Source: BJHL01 sp035299305 (GTDB lineage Bacteria > Planctomycetota > Phycisphaerae > Phycisphaerales > UBA1924). Taken from it: DNA of 21,400 nt. The translations under genes were made by a program, and so were the position numbers. Location of the stretch: NCBI GenBank assembly GCA_035299305.1, contig DATGWV010000229.1:1-21400 (forward strand), read 5' to 3'. Within the stretch, counting starts at the first letter, position 1. Every line of letters starts with the position of its first letter. This document shows positions 21,291-21,400 of the stretch, piece by piece. The notes below the pieces were generated by a model. That model had not been told where the DNA came from. It saw only the letters and a list, made by a program, of their open reading frames with translations, and searched no databases.

Positions 21291-21400
21291 ATCACTCGCC
21301 ACGTTTTTCTTGATCAACCCACGTCGGCAAAGCACGGCACCACTCGTGCCAACGAGCCCTCGCTCGCACACACACGGTCACCCCGCACGCCCACCCACCC

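Overview
This GC-rich window looks like the chromosome of a planctomycete, most likely of the Phycisphaerae. The assignment is an inference. It rests on a tandem family of small membrane proteins ending in a C-x-x-C-G-Y-D-T-R-G / C-P-E-C zinc ribbon, a type very common in that class, on the sparse use of Shine-Dalgarno sites, and on the style of the intergenic repeat 'text'. There is no phage, plasmid, IS or CRISPR signature. The window is a chain of short operons.

Layout. 1-1958 (minus): four tandem paralogous two-TM zinc-ribbon proteins, the first cut by the window edge, separated by constant 12-bp gaps. 2025-2678 (plus): MhqD-like carboxylesterase. 2754-2942: promoter, tRNA-Ala(CGC) and hairpin terminator. 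3041-3496 (plus): small lipoprotein. 3599-4804 (minus): a glycine-rich stress-type membrane protein and a BON-domain lipoprotein. 5075-7914 (minus): CNNM/CorC-type CBS protein, YbeY, and two unrecognised proteins upstream. 8043-9092 (minus): YahK-type alcohol dehydrogenase. 9192-12005 (minus): a compact three-gene operon with overlapping stops and starts, encoding an 8-TM protein, a glutathionylspermidine-synthase-like ATP-grasp enzyme and an unrecognised protein with a Gly-rich tail. 12082-13299 (plus): pgk with a strong terminator. 13488-14333 (minus): alpha/beta hydrolase. 14334-14918: gene-free, with a 21-bp tandem repeat array flanked by an inverted ~50-bp element. 14919-16424 (minus): TerC protein fused to a PGPGW-like segment. 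16534-19695 (plus): ABC ATPase, FtsX/MacB-type permease with a His-rich loop, and a DUF3299 protein, resembling zinc-responsive loci of Vibrio and Pseudomonas. 19812-21290 (plus): a large unrecognised protein.

How the genes fit together. Most of the window is housekeeping: pgk (glycolysis), ybeY with its CBS-protein partner (ribosome/RNA maturation and a membrane transporter), a tRNA, and stress and detoxification enzymes. The best candidates for something new are the ATP-grasp/8-TM/Gly-tail operon, the His-loop metal ABC system, the 21-bp helically phased repeat array, and the tandem zinc-ribbon family with conserved ends and diverged middles.
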